From contig CAWEBB010000013.1 of NCBI GenBank assembly GCA_963807085.1, forward strand, positions 62,001 through 126,000: DNA of 64,000 nt, in the 5' to 3' direction. The stretch comes from JACKII01 sp963807085 (GTDB lineage: Bacteria; Pseudomonadota; Alphaproteobacteria; Bin95). Positions 9,445 through 17,256 of the stretch are shown one piece after another. A program made the position numbers and the translations under genes. Position 1 is the first letter of the stretch. Each line of letters starts with the position of its first letter. A model generated the notes under the pieces. The model was given only the letters and a program-made list of their open reading frames with translations. It searched no databases and was not told where the DNA came from.

Positions 9445-9578
9445 AAACGTAATTTCCCCTGCCTTTTATACGTATTGAGTTCACTCATGGGATGGTATGG
9501 GCTACACTACAGATAGTATTCAAAGTCTGAAGAGTTCCAGGAGAGACCGTCGCTAATTTCACAACGATGGAGGCTGTC

Positions 9579-10244
9579 ATGGCTAAAGACTGGTTGATTG
9601 AAGGCAAGTACGTTGAATACTGCTCCTGTGATCTTGGGTGCCCCTGCGAAAGCATGGCTGAACCCACTAATGGCGATTGTACCGGCGTCGTCGCATTTCA
9701 AATTGAGAAAGGCCATTGCGACGGGGTTCCGCTCGACGGTTTGAGTGTGGCGGCGACATTTTATTTTCCCCGGGCCATCCATCACGGCAATGGCGTCATG
9801 CACCCAATTATCGACTCCCGGGCGAACGAGGAGCAGCGTGAAGCGATTTTCTATATCCTTTCCGGCGAGGATCAGCCCGTCGGAACCATGTTCCAGATTT
9901 TCTCGGTGATCATTGAAACCATAAAGGATCCGCTTTTTGCGCCTATCACCTTTGAGTGGGATTTGGACAAGCGAATGGCAAAGGTGGAGGTCGCGGATAC
10001 GTTGCAGGCCAGGAGCGAACCGATCAGGAACCCGGTTACCGATGAGGAACATCGGATGTTGACGGTACTTCCCGACGGCTGGGTCTTCCACGAAGCGGAA
10101 AATGCCGCTGGTTTTTCAAAAGGAACCGGCCCGATCAAGTTCGACCTTAACCGCCGTCATAGCTCATTGGCCCATGTTGCATGGGGGCCGAACGGTCTGG
10201 TCCACAGCTATGATGAATACAAGCAGCAATACGGGCGTCCGTAA
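9579..10244 (+). CDS. DUF1326 domain-containing protein
   Basis: A 221-residue protein of unknown function. The start at 9579 is chosen over the in-frame ATG at 9567 because GGAGG sits 5 bases upstream of it. The hallmark is an N-terminal cysteine cluster YCSCDLGCPCES at about residues 14-25, which could bind a metal or redox cofactor. The rest is a single domain with a TGTGPIKFD-like C-terminal block. It is followed 5 bases later by a DUF2182 membrane protein; the two families are commonly neighbours, suggesting one complex. The IS1595 copy A lies 127 bases upstream and may have displaced its promoter. Confidence 0.85.
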   Translation: MAKDWLIEGKYVEYCSCDLGCPCESMAEPTNGDCTGVVAFQIEKGHCDGVPLDGLSVAATFYFPRAIHHGNGVMHPIIDSRANEEQREAIFYILSGEDQPVGTMFQIFSVIIETIKDPLFAPITFEWDLDKRMAKVEVADTLQARSEPIRNPVTDEEHRMLTVLPDGWVFHEAENAAGFSKGTGPIKFDLNRRHSSLAHVAWGPNGLVHSYDEYKQQYGRP

Positions 10245-10249
10245 CTGCA

Positions 10250-11020
10250 ATGGCGGCGATGACAGCAATCGGCTCCACGCTTGAAGCCGCTCTTCGCCGT
10301 GATCGGCTGGTCTTTCTTGCAGGACTGACGCTGGTGGTGGCGCTGTCGGCGGCTTGGATCGTCTCGGGTGCCGGCATGTCCAATGGCATGATGATGGAGC
10401 CGGCCGTTTGGACCCCGACCTATGCCTTGCTGATGGTCGCCATGTGGGCGGTCATGATGGTCGCGATGATGCTGCCGAGCGCGGCGCCGATGCTGCTGCT
10501 CTATCTGAAGGTGGCCAGAAACAATCAGGCCACGGCAGCGCCGCTTGCACCAGCTTCGTTTATGGCGTTCGGCTATGTGCTAGCATGGTGCGGCTTCAGC
10601 GTGGCCGCGACAGCGGCGCAATGGGCGTTGGAGCAGGCGCGATTGCTGTCCCCGATGCTGGCGACAACCGATGCCTGGCTCGGCGCGGGTATCCTGATCG
10701 CGGCGGGAGCCTGGCAGCTGACGCCGATCAAGGCGGCCTGTCTGCGTCATTGCCGCTCGCCGATCGGCTTTCTCTCCGGGCATTGGCGGCCGGGCAATGG
10801 GGGCGCGTTCCGGATGGGTTTGGCGCATGGCGCCTATTGCCTCGGCTGCTGCTGGTTTCTGATGGCGCTGCTGTTTTTCGGCGGCGTGATGAATCTCTAC
10901 TGGATTGCGGGGCTGGCGGCCTTCGTGCTGCTCGAGAAAACGCTGCCCTATGGCCATTGGCTCGGCCGCCTGGTGGGGGTGGGGCTGGTTGTGTGGGGAG
11001 GGTCGATGGTTCTCATCTGA
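10250..11020 (+). CDS. DUF2182 integral membrane protein
   Basis: A 256-residue inner-membrane protein with about six to seven hydrophobic segments. It carries the family signature MWAVMMVAMMLPSAAPMLLLY and a later HGAYCLGCCWFLM motif. The Met/His/Cys richness in these membrane motifs suggests metal handling, which remains an inference. It is translationally close to the DUF1326 gene (5-base gap), so the two products probably work together. The function of the pair is not established. Confidence 0.87.
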   Translation: MAAMTAIGSTLEAALRRDRLVFLAGLTLVVALSAAWIVSGAGMSNGMMMEPAVWTPTYALLMVAMWAVMMVAMMLPSAAPMLLLYLKVARNNQATAAPLAPASFMAFGYVLAWCGFSVAATAAQWALEQARLLSPMLATTDAWLGAGILIAAGAWQLTPIKAACLRHCRSPIGFLSGHWRPGNGGAFRMGLAHGAYCLGCCWFLMALLFFGGVMNLYWIAGLAAFVLLEKTLPYGHWLGRLVGVGLVVWGGSMVLI

Positions 11021-11150
11021 CCCTTGCCTATCGCCGAGACCTATTGCAGGCACGAGTTGTGCGCTGCCTGGTCACTGCTTATATCCTCATGGATAAAACG
11101 ACCGGTCAGGCCGAAGCTGCGGCCGGCAAACTTATCGATGGGGGAACACC

Positions 11151-12026
11151 ATGCTCGCCGAGCGTTCCTGCGGCAAAATTGGCGGGGTAGCCGCCCTCGC
11201 GGGCCTGATGTTGCTGGCGCCCGCGGCGGGTGTGCTGGCGTTCGAGCAGGCTGACCTCAACCGGCTCAAAACGACGGGGCAATGCGAGAGCTGCGACCTG
11301 CGTGGCGTCGATCTGACGAACGGATCGTTCGTTAAGGCTGCCTTGCGGCGCGTCAATCTGCGCGACGCGGAATTGAAGCGCATTGATCTCAGCGGCAGCC
11401 AGATGGAGCGCGCCGACCTTCGCCGTGCCGATATGGAGAAGGCGAACCTGAGCGGCGCAATCCTTCCCCGAGCCTATCTGGCCGGTGCCGACCTCGAAAA
11501 GGCGAAGCTGGCCAAGGCGGACCTCTCCCACACGGATTTGCGCAACGCGGATATGGCGAAAATTGATCTGCGCGAGGCAAATTTGGAAGACGCCGATGTT
11601 CGCGGTTCGCTGCTCAAGAGGGCTGCGCTCGCTGGCGCCAACTTGGTGAATGCCGACTTGCGGAACGTGATGCTGGAACGTTCGGATCTGAGCCGTGTCA
11701 AGGCGGAGAATGCCAAGTTTCATCAGAGCGATCTCGACCGCGTGGCATTCACGGATGCGGATCTGCGCGATACGAATTTTTCGGGCGCGAGGCTGGAACG
11801 GGCGGATTTCACCGGGGCCGACCTGCGCGGCGCCGATTTCGACGACGCATTGCTGCGCATGACGATCTTCAATGACGCCAATCTCGAGGATGTTCGAGGG
11901 TTGGAGCAAGAGCAATTGAGTCACGCGTGCGGCAACGAAAACACCAAACTGCCGCGCGGCTACCAACTTGCCCCCTGTGCGGCGACAGGAAACGACAGCA
12001 AATCGCCGGTAGGTCCGGATAGTTGA
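11151..12026 (+). CDS. Exported pentapeptide-repeat protein
   Basis: A 291-residue protein with a signal peptide (hydrophobic residues about 11-30, ending LAFEQ). A right-handed beta-helix of A(D/N)LxX repeats follows at about 45-250 (for example ADLRRADMEKANLSGA and ADFTGADLRGADFDDA). A cysteine pair CESC at about 45-48 precedes the helix, and one further Cys lies near the C-terminus. Pentapeptide helices are binding or scaffold modules, so no enzymatic role is assigned. It lies 130 bases downstream of the DUF2182 gene and may share its transcript. Confidence 0.85.
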   Translation: MLAERSCGKIGGVAALAGLMLLAPAAGVLAFEQADLNRLKTTGQCESCDLRGVDLTNGSFVKAALRRVNLRDAELKRIDLSGSQMERADLRRADMEKANLSGAILPRAYLAGADLEKAKLAKADLSHTDLRNADMAKIDLREANLEDADVRGSLLKRAALAGANLVNADLRNVMLERSDLSRVKAENAKFHQSDLDRVAFTDADLRDTNFSGARLERADFTGADLRGADFDDALLRMTIFNDANLEDVRGLEQEQLSHACGNENTKLPRGYQLAPCAATGNDSKSPVGPDS

Positions 12027-12141
12027 TTGGGAAGCGGTGCCGGCGCCGGAAGGGGGAAATACCAAGTCTCTGGTGTCAGGCGGTCGATTAGCCAAGCCGA
12101 TGTTTTTTGCCGAGCATGTTCCCATACGAGATCGTGAAGTA

Positions 12142-12171
12142 ACAAAGGCCTCACTTGCGCGAGGCCTTTGT
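12142..12171. terminator. Strong hairpin, probable bidirectional terminator
   Basis: An 11-bp perfect stem (ACAAAGGCCTC with GAGGCCTTTGT) with an 8-base loop lies between the convergent pentapeptide-repeat gene and rplI. The T tract is poor on both sides, but stem strength and placement support termination. Confidence 0.7.
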
Positions 12172-12229
12172 CGGTAATTCAAGCGCAGGGGAATTCCCCC
12201 AGCCTCTGGGTCCAGGTACGAGGAGCCGG

Positions 12230-12850
12230 TCAGGCTTCCGGTTCTTCGGCCTCGCCCGGGTCGCCCATGGGCCGGCCTCGCTCCCGCGGCCGGTCGTCGT
12301 CCGGCAGGGTGCCCAGTTCTTCGAAGTTGATATCTGGGTCGAAGGTGAAGCCGGTGTCGTCCTGTTCCACGGTGCCGCCTTCGGCCTGAATGACCGCTTC
12401 TTCTTCGGTGCGGGCCACGTTAGCGGTAATGGCAATGGAAACTTCAGGATGCAGAGCCACGCGCACCTCATGGACGCCCAGCTCCTTGATCGGCCGTTCC
12501 AGCAACACTTGGCGGGCATGGATGGTGTAACCGGCTTCCGCCATCGCCTCGGCGACGTCTCGGCCCGTGACCGATCCATAGAGCTGGTTGGTGCCGCCTG
12601 CCTGGCGGATCAGAACCACGGACAGCCCGTCCATTTTCTCGGAAACCGTCTCGGCCTCTTCCTTGCGGCGCAGGTTTTCGGCTTCCAGTTGCACACGGCG
12701 GGATTCGAAAACCCGCAGGTTTTCTTGGGTGGCGCGCAGGGCCTTGCCCTGGGGCAACAGGAAGTTGCGGGCAAAGCCGGGCTTCACCTTCACCACGTCG
12801 CCCATCTGGCCCAGTTTCTCGATCCGCTCGAGCAGCACAATCTCGATCAT
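12230..12850 (-). CDS. rplI: 50S ribosomal protein L9
   Basis: A 206-residue L9. The N-terminal domain with GDVVKVKPGFARNFLLPQG binds 23S rRNA, a long central helix follows (about 42-78), and the C-terminal domain spans about 80-150. Residues about 150-206 form an acidic Glu/Asp/Pro-rich extension beyond the bacterial core of about 150, common in alphaproteobacteria. It is the last gene of the operon rpsF-rpsR-DUF2232-rplI, 16 bases after the DUF2232 gene. Confidence 0.97.
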   Translation of the reverse strand: MIEIVLLERIEKLGQMGDVVKVKPGFARNFLLPQGKALRATQENLRVFESRRVQLEAENLRRKEEAETVSEKMDGLSVVLIRQAGGTNQLYGSVTGRDVAEAMAEAGYTIHARQVLLERPIKELGVHEVRVALHPEVSIAITANVARTEEEAVIQAEGGTVEQDDTGFTFDPDINFEELGTLPDDDRPRERGRPMGDPGEAEEPEA

Positions 12851-12866
12851 TCTTCCAAAAGCTCCA

Positions 12867-13796
12867 TCAGGTATTTTTCGGGCGCGTCAGGCGAGCGCGC
12901 AGTTTCAACACAGGCTCCGCCAATCCCAGCGCCACGACCGCCAAGGCCAGCCAGCCAAACAAGATCATTACCGCGTAGAATGCAACATAGCTGATTGTCC
13001 AGGCGCCGATGCTCGCCAGTGCCGCGTGTATCACGCTCAATCCCTGGAACAGCAGGGGATAGGCCAGAACGATCGCCAGGTTCGCCACCGTAAAGCCGAT
13101 ATCGCCCGATAGCAGATAGCTGAGCAGCACGGCCGCGCCGAACAGGCCGGCCCAGGTCAGAGGGATGTCTATCTCTCGCATCCGCGGGCTCGGCCGCAGG
13201 TTTCGGCCGATGCGCTTGACGATCGCCTGGGCCAGCAGACCGTTGACAGTCGCCATCATCATCCAGGACCAGGCCAGTACGCCCGGCAAAACGCCGACCA
13301 TCCCTTTAACGGTTGCCGCAGGAGCGGTCTGTCCTGCGCCCTGTTCGACCATCTGTACGATCTGGCTGACCAGTCCCGCCACCCACACCTCAAAGCCGTT
13401 GCCTGCCAGATTGAACACCATGGCCGCGCCGATCAGTAGAGCGGCGCACCAAAGGGCGAGGGTCCGCAAGAGATTACCCGGCGGATACCAATAATCGTTG
13501 CCGTCGGTCCAGGTGCGCTTGCGCAAGGCCAGCGTCACCAGCAGCGAGACAGGCAGGACGGTCGACACCGCGAACAGCAGCCCGGGGATGGCTCCGCCGA
13601 TCACGGCCAGTGCGATGATACCCGTCGCGCCGGCGATCGCCGCTGCGCGGCCGCCCAGCCAAAGCCCGACGATGAACAGCGGCAGTTGCGCCAGATAGGT
13701 GACAATCAGCCCTACAGCCAAACCGCTCAGCGCGGCGGCATAGAGCACGGCGCTGCCGAGCCCGAGGGCGATGATAATCGGGAGTTGACGGGTCAT
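12867..13796 (-). CDS. DUF2232 multi-pass membrane protein
   Basis: A 309-residue inner-membrane protein with about eight hydrophobic segments, the first at residues about 5-35. It fits the DUF2232 family by its placement between rpsR and rplI, which is the standard alphaproteobacterial order, and by length and topology. The role is unknown; a transporter-like (YybS-type) fold has been proposed for relatives. The gap to rpsR upstream is 63 bases and to rplI is 16 bases, so it is probably co-transcribed. Confidence 0.82.
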   Translation of the reverse strand: MTRQLPIIIALGLGSAVLYAAALSGLAVGLIVTYLAQLPLFIVGLWLGGRAAAIAGATGIIALAVIGGAIPGLLFAVSTVLPVSLLVTLALRKRTWTDGNDYWYPPGNLLRTLALWCAALLIGAAMVFNLAGNGFEVWVAGLVSQIVQMVEQGAGQTAPAATVKGMVGVLPGVLAWSWMMMATVNGLLAQAIVKRIGRNLRPSPRMREIDIPLTWAGLFGAAVLLSYLLSGDIGFTVANLAIVLAYPLLFQGLSVIHAALASIGAWTISYVAFYAVMILFGWLALAVVALGLAEPVLKLRARLTRPKNT

Positions 13797-13859
13797 CGCG
13801 GCAACGCTGGACCAAGGCCTGGGGCCGACTGGATGCCGGCGCGGCCGCTCTTGGTTATC

Positions 13860-14096
13860 TCAGTTGATGGTGTAGGGCAGCAGGCCGAGAAACCGGGCGC
13901 GCTTGATCGCGTTGGCGAGTTCGCGCTGCTTCTTTGCCGACACGGCCGTGATGCGGCTCGGTACCATCTTGCCCCGCTCCGAAATGAAACGTTGCAGCAG
14001 GCGCAGATCCTTATAGTCGATCTGCGGCGCGTTTGGGCCGGAGAACGGACAGGATTTGCGGCGCCGGAAGAAGGCGCGGCGGGCGCTGGTAGCCAT
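13860..14096 (-). CDS. rpsR: 30S ribosomal protein S18
   Basis: A 78-residue S18, standard length. It contains the RRKSCPFSG segment, IDYKDLRLLQRFISERGK and the C-terminal KRARFLGLLPY core. S18 pairs with S6 in the platform of the small subunit. It begins two bases after the rpsF stop, which indicates translational coupling. Confidence 0.98.
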   Translation of the reverse strand: MATSARRAFFRRRKSCPFSGPNAPQIDYKDLRLLQRFISERGKMVPSRITAVSAKKQRELANAIKRARFLGLLPYTIN

Positions 14097-14098
14097 GG

Positions 14099-14629
14099 TT
14101 ATTCGGCTCCTTCGGCGGAAGGTTCGGTGCGGGTTTCGGCGTTCGCTTCGCGGGCGGGTCTGTCTTCACGCGGGCCGCGATCGCTGCGACCTTCGCGCGG
14201 ACCGCGCTCACCCCTGTCTCCGCGCGGGCCACGGTCGTCACGAGAACCGCGGTCTCCCCGATCACCGCGATCTCCCCGATCACCGCGCTCTCCCCGATCA
14301 CCGCGGTCGCGCTGTTGCAGCATCGGCGAGGGGCCTTCCGGGATTTCATCGATCCGGATGGTCATGTAGCGCAGCACGTCTTCGCTGATGCGCATCATGC
14401 GCTCCATTTCGGCGACGCCGGCAGGCGGCGTGTCCAGATGCATCATGACGTAGTGGCCTTTGCGGTTCTTGTTGATCCGGAAGGCAAGGTTGCGCAGGCC
14501 CCACATCTCGCGCTTGGCGACCGAGCCTTCGTACTTTCCTAAAAGCTCCGCATAGCTATCCGCCATCGCCTCAACCTGAGAAGGCGACATATCCTGGCGA
14601 ACGATAAATACTGTTTCGTAGTTCGGCAT
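14099..14629 (-). CDS. rpsF: 30S ribosomal protein S6 with Arg/Gly/Asp repeat tail
   Basis: The first about 108 residues are a normal S6 (YETVFIVRQDMS, MMHLDTPP, EDVLRYMTIRID). The remaining about 68 residues are a low-complexity tail rich in RGDRG/ERG repeats and ending in a Glu/Ala-rich segment, so the protein is 176 residues against the usual about 100-140. The tail is encoded partly by 18-bp tandem repeats and may vary in length between strains. It is first in the ribosomal operon; the promoter should lie in 14630-15029. Confidence 0.97.
   Translation of the reverse strand: MPNYETVFIVRQDMSPSQVEAMADSYAELLGKYEGSVAKREMWGLRNLAFRINKNRKGHYVMMHLDTPPAGVAEMERMMRISEDVLRYMTIRIDEIPEGPSPMLQQRDRGDRGERGDRGDRGDRGDRGSRDDRGPRGDRGERGPREGRSDRGPREDRPAREANAETRTEPSAEGAE
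14247..14310 (-). repeat. 18-bp tandem repeats in the rpsF tail
   Basis: Three consecutive 18-bp units start at 14247, 14265 and 14283, with a partial fourth at 14301. They differ at only one internal base each (CCGCGxTCTCCCCGATCA on the plus strand). They encode the RGDRG-type repeats and are a plausible site of slippage. Confidence 0.85.
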
Positions 14630-15029
14630 TCTTGGTCCCGGTGGCTAATCATCGGCTGGTCTGATTTGGGAACTTCCGTAGAAATTTCCGTTATCCGCCC
14701 GGCGGTTGCCTTAGCTCAGGCTATGGTTTGTTTGGTATCCGAATTGAACCGGATGGCAGCTCGAGCAGCGTTCTCCGGATCGCGGCAATGACCATAGACG
14801 ATCATCATGGACGGTAATCATGGACCCTGCGTTGAGCGGAAGGCGTCCTTATACGCATTTCCCAAGGCAGTGCAACCCTTATAGGCCGTTACAGGCGATC
14901 GAATTTCGGTCGAGCGCCTCGCATATTGTTGATGGTTGTCGCCAGCGGAACTTGACAGCCGTGGTGGCTTCGTCCTCTTAAAATGTCGCGAGCGATGTGG
15001 CTGCACAGTTTGATCGGAAAGGAGCGGGC
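14630..15029. promoter_or_regulatory. Divergent intergenic region between rpsF and fabD
   Basis: A 400-base gap separates two divergent operons and must hold both promoters. I see no tRNA, known riboswitch or clear protein frame. A direct repeat of ATCATGGAC occurs at about 14804-14824. AAAGGAG just before 15030 is the fabD ribosome site. Exact promoter boxes cannot be assigned with confidence. Confidence 0.4.
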
Positions 15030-15968
15030 GTGCGGGCGGTAATATTTCCAGGACAAGGATCGCAGGCTGTCGGCATGGGTCACCGGTTGGCACAAGCCTC
15101 GCCAACGGCCAGAGAGGTGTTTGAGGAAGTGGATGAGGCGCTCGGCCAGAAGCTTTCCCGATTGATGTTCGAGGGGCCGCAAGAGGAATTGACCCTGACC
15201 GCCAATGCCCAGCCCGCGTTGATGGCGGTCAGCGTGGCGCTGATGCGAACCCTGGAGAAGGATGGCGGCAAGCGCTTGGCCGATGGTGGCCATTATGTCG
15301 CAGGGCACTCGCTCGGCGAGTATTCCGCGCTGACGGCTGCGGGCTCTTTAGCGCTTGCGGACGCCGCCCGGCTGCTGCGGCGCCGCGGCGAGGCCATGCA
15401 GGCTGCCGTGCCGGTTGGCGAGGGTGCCATGGCGGCACTGCTCGGCATGGACCTTGAGGACGTGCAAAAGTTGGTCGCCGATGCATCGGAAGCGGGGGTC
15501 TGCGCGATCGGCAACGACAACGCGCCCGGCCAGGTGGTGGTCAGCGGCGCAACGGTCGCGGTGGAACGCGCCGTGCGATTGGCCAAGGAGCGCGGCGTGC
15601 GCAAGGCAATCATGCTGGACGTGAGCGCGCCGTTCCATTGCCCCCTTTTGCAGCCCGCCGCTGACGCCATGGAGGAAGCGTTGGCGGAGGTCGATCTGGA
15701 CGAGCCGGTGGTGCCGCTGATCGCCAATGTCACCGCCGCACCGGTCACCGACCCGGATGAAATCCGCCGGCTGCTCGTACAGCAGGTGACCGCCACCGTC
15801 CGCTGGCGTGAGTGCGTGCTGAAAATGGGTGAGTTGGGCGTCGATACGCTGGTGGAAATGGGCGAGGGCAAGGTGCTCTCCGGCATGATCCGGCGCATCA
15901 ACCGCGAGATGAAGGGCGTGGCCGTGCAGGGCCCGGACGATCTCGAAGTGCTACTGGCCTCTTGGTAA
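15030..15968 (+). CDS. fabD: Malonyl-CoA:ACP transacylase
   Basis: Transfers malonyl from CoA to acyl carrier protein for fatty-acid elongation. A GTG start at 15030 is chosen because AAAGGAG lies about 6 bases upstream and the protein then begins directly with RAVIFPGQGSQ. The active-site motif GHSLGE puts the catalytic Ser at about residue 93. VSAPFHCPLLQP with the catalytic His and the C-terminal GEGKVLSGM are in place. Length 312 residues is standard. It heads the fab operon fabD-fabG-acpP-fabF. Confidence 0.97.
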   Translation: MRAVIFPGQGSQAVGMGHRLAQASPTAREVFEEVDEALGQKLSRLMFEGPQEELTLTANAQPALMAVSVALMRTLEKDGGKRLADGGHYVAGHSLGEYSALTAAGSLALADAARLLRRRGEAMQAAVPVGEGAMAALLGMDLEDVQKLVADASEAGVCAIGNDNAPGQVVVSGATVAVERAVRLAKERGVRKAIMLDVSAPFHCPLLQPAADAMEEALAEVDLDEPVVPLIANVTAAPVTDPDEIRRLLVQQVTATVRWRECVLKMGELGVDTLVEMGEGKVLSGMIRRINREMKGVAVQGPDDLEVLLASW

Positions 15969-16014
15969 AGCAGGTTGGGGTAGTACGGGCCGGATAACCA
16001 GAAAAGGTAGCAAA

Positions 16015-16752
16015 ATGTTCGATCTTTCGGGCCGCCGCGCCCTGGTTACGGGCGCATCCGGCGGCATCGGCGCTGCCATCGCCCGCGGATTGCACGCACA
16101 GGGCGCCGCCGTCGCGCTTTCCGGCACCCGCGAACCCGTCCTGGAGGAGTTGGCCGGTGAGTTGGGCGACCGGACCATGGTCGCCGTCTGCAACCTCTCC
16201 GATCCGGACGCGGTCAATGACCTGGTGCCACAGGTGAGCGAGGCGCTGGGCGGGCTCGATATCCTGGTGAACAATGCGGGCCTGACCCGCGACGGGCTTG
16301 CCATGCGTATGAAGGACGAGGATTGGCAGGCCGTCCTCGACGTGAATTTGACCGCCGGCTTCCGGCTCTCGCGCGCGGCGCTTCGCGGGATGACCCGTGC
16401 GCGCTTCGGCCGAATCGTCTGCATCACATCGGTCGTCGGCATCACCGGCAATCCCGGACAGGCTAACTATGCCGCCTCGAAGGCCGGGCTGATCGGCATG
16501 AGCAAATCCCTGGCCGCGGAGGTCGCGAGCCGCGGCGTCACAGTGAACTGCGTGGCGCCCGGCTTCATCGAGACGGCGATGACCACGGCGCTGAACGACA
16601 AGCAAAAGGAAGCGCTGCTGCCGCGAATCCCCGCAGGCTGCATGGGATCGCCGGAGGATGTCGCGGCCGCGGTCGTTTATTTGGCGAGCGACGAAGCCCG
16701 TTACATGACCGGCCAGACGCTGCACGTAAATGGTGGCATGGCGATGATTTGA
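16015..16752 (+). CDS. fabG: 3-oxoacyl-ACP reductase
   Basis: NADPH-dependent short-chain reductase that reduces 3-oxoacyl-ACP. The cofactor motif TGASGGIG is at about 12-19 and NNAG at about 86-89. The catalytic triad is Ser139, Tyr152 and Lys156 (YAASK). The C-terminal GQTLHVNGGMAM matches FabG. Length 245 residues is standard. It lies 46 bases after fabD, in the canonical order. Confidence 0.97.
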   Translation: MFDLSGRRALVTGASGGIGAAIARGLHAQGAAVALSGTREPVLEELAGELGDRTMVAVCNLSDPDAVNDLVPQVSEALGGLDILVNNAGLTRDGLAMRMKDEDWQAVLDVNLTAGFRLSRAALRGMTRARFGRIVCITSVVGITGNPGQANYAASKAGLIGMSKSLAAEVASRGVTVNCVAPGFIETAMTTALNDKQKEALLPRIPAGCMGSPEDVAAAVVYLASDEARYMTGQTLHVNGGMAMI

Positions 16753-16966
16753 GGGCTTGCGCACACTGGGCGCTTGCTTTTCTGTTGAAATTGGCCGATT
16801 TCCCGTGTCAGCAAGTACGCTTCTTTCTATAGCGGCCCCTGGCAAATGATGGTAACACGCCCACGCATTGTGTAGGGAACCGGTCAATGGCAAACGGGAC
16901 GCTGCATCGGAACCCGGCTACCGACAAGCCCCTCAATTAACACCTACAATACAAGGACCCGTATCT

Positions 16967-17200
16967 ATGAGCGACGTTAAGCAGAAAGTCATCGATATCG
17001 TTATCGAGCACCTGGGCGTTGAGGCCGACAAGGTTACGGAGGATGCCACCTTTATCGATGACCTCGGCGCGGACTCGCTGGATACGGTGGAATTGGTGAT
17101 GGCGTTCGAAGAAGCGTTCGGTGTTGAAATTCCGGACGAAGCTGCGGAGAAAATTCAAAGCGTGAAAGACGCGATCAATTATATTGAAGCAAACTCCTGA
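16967..17200 (+). CDS. acpP: Acyl carrier protein
   Basis: A 77-residue acidic carrier. The phosphopantetheine attachment motif GADSLDTVEL puts Ser at position 37. The start MSDVKQKV at 16967 is preferred over the longer open frame, which would add a non-homologous leader. The gap after fabG is 214 bases, longer than the other spacings, and may hold an internal promoter to support the high expression usual for acpP. Confidence 0.98.
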   Translation: MSDVKQKVIDIVIEHLGVEADKVTEDATFIDDLGADSLDTVELVMAFEEAFGVEIPDEAAEKIQSVKDAINYIEANS

Positions 17201-17256
17201 TTCGGTAAATAGACGCGGCGGGTCGCAACAGTGTCTCCGCCTGCGGGAGGTTAGTG

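Noticed and set aside
8429..9478. Long plus-strand frame opposite the IS1595 transposase (also seen opposite copies B and C)
   Set aside because: It is the antisense shadow of the transposase and is conserved only because the IS copies are nearly identical. It has no protein-family motif.
14247..14310. Possible CRISPR-like or promoter repeat upstream of fabD
   Set aside because: The units are 18 bp, contiguous, in frame and inside the S6 coding tail.
14641..14830. Possible tRNA or small RNA between rpsF and fabD
   Set aside because: No cloverleaf, TpsiC-loop sequence or strong terminator could be found.
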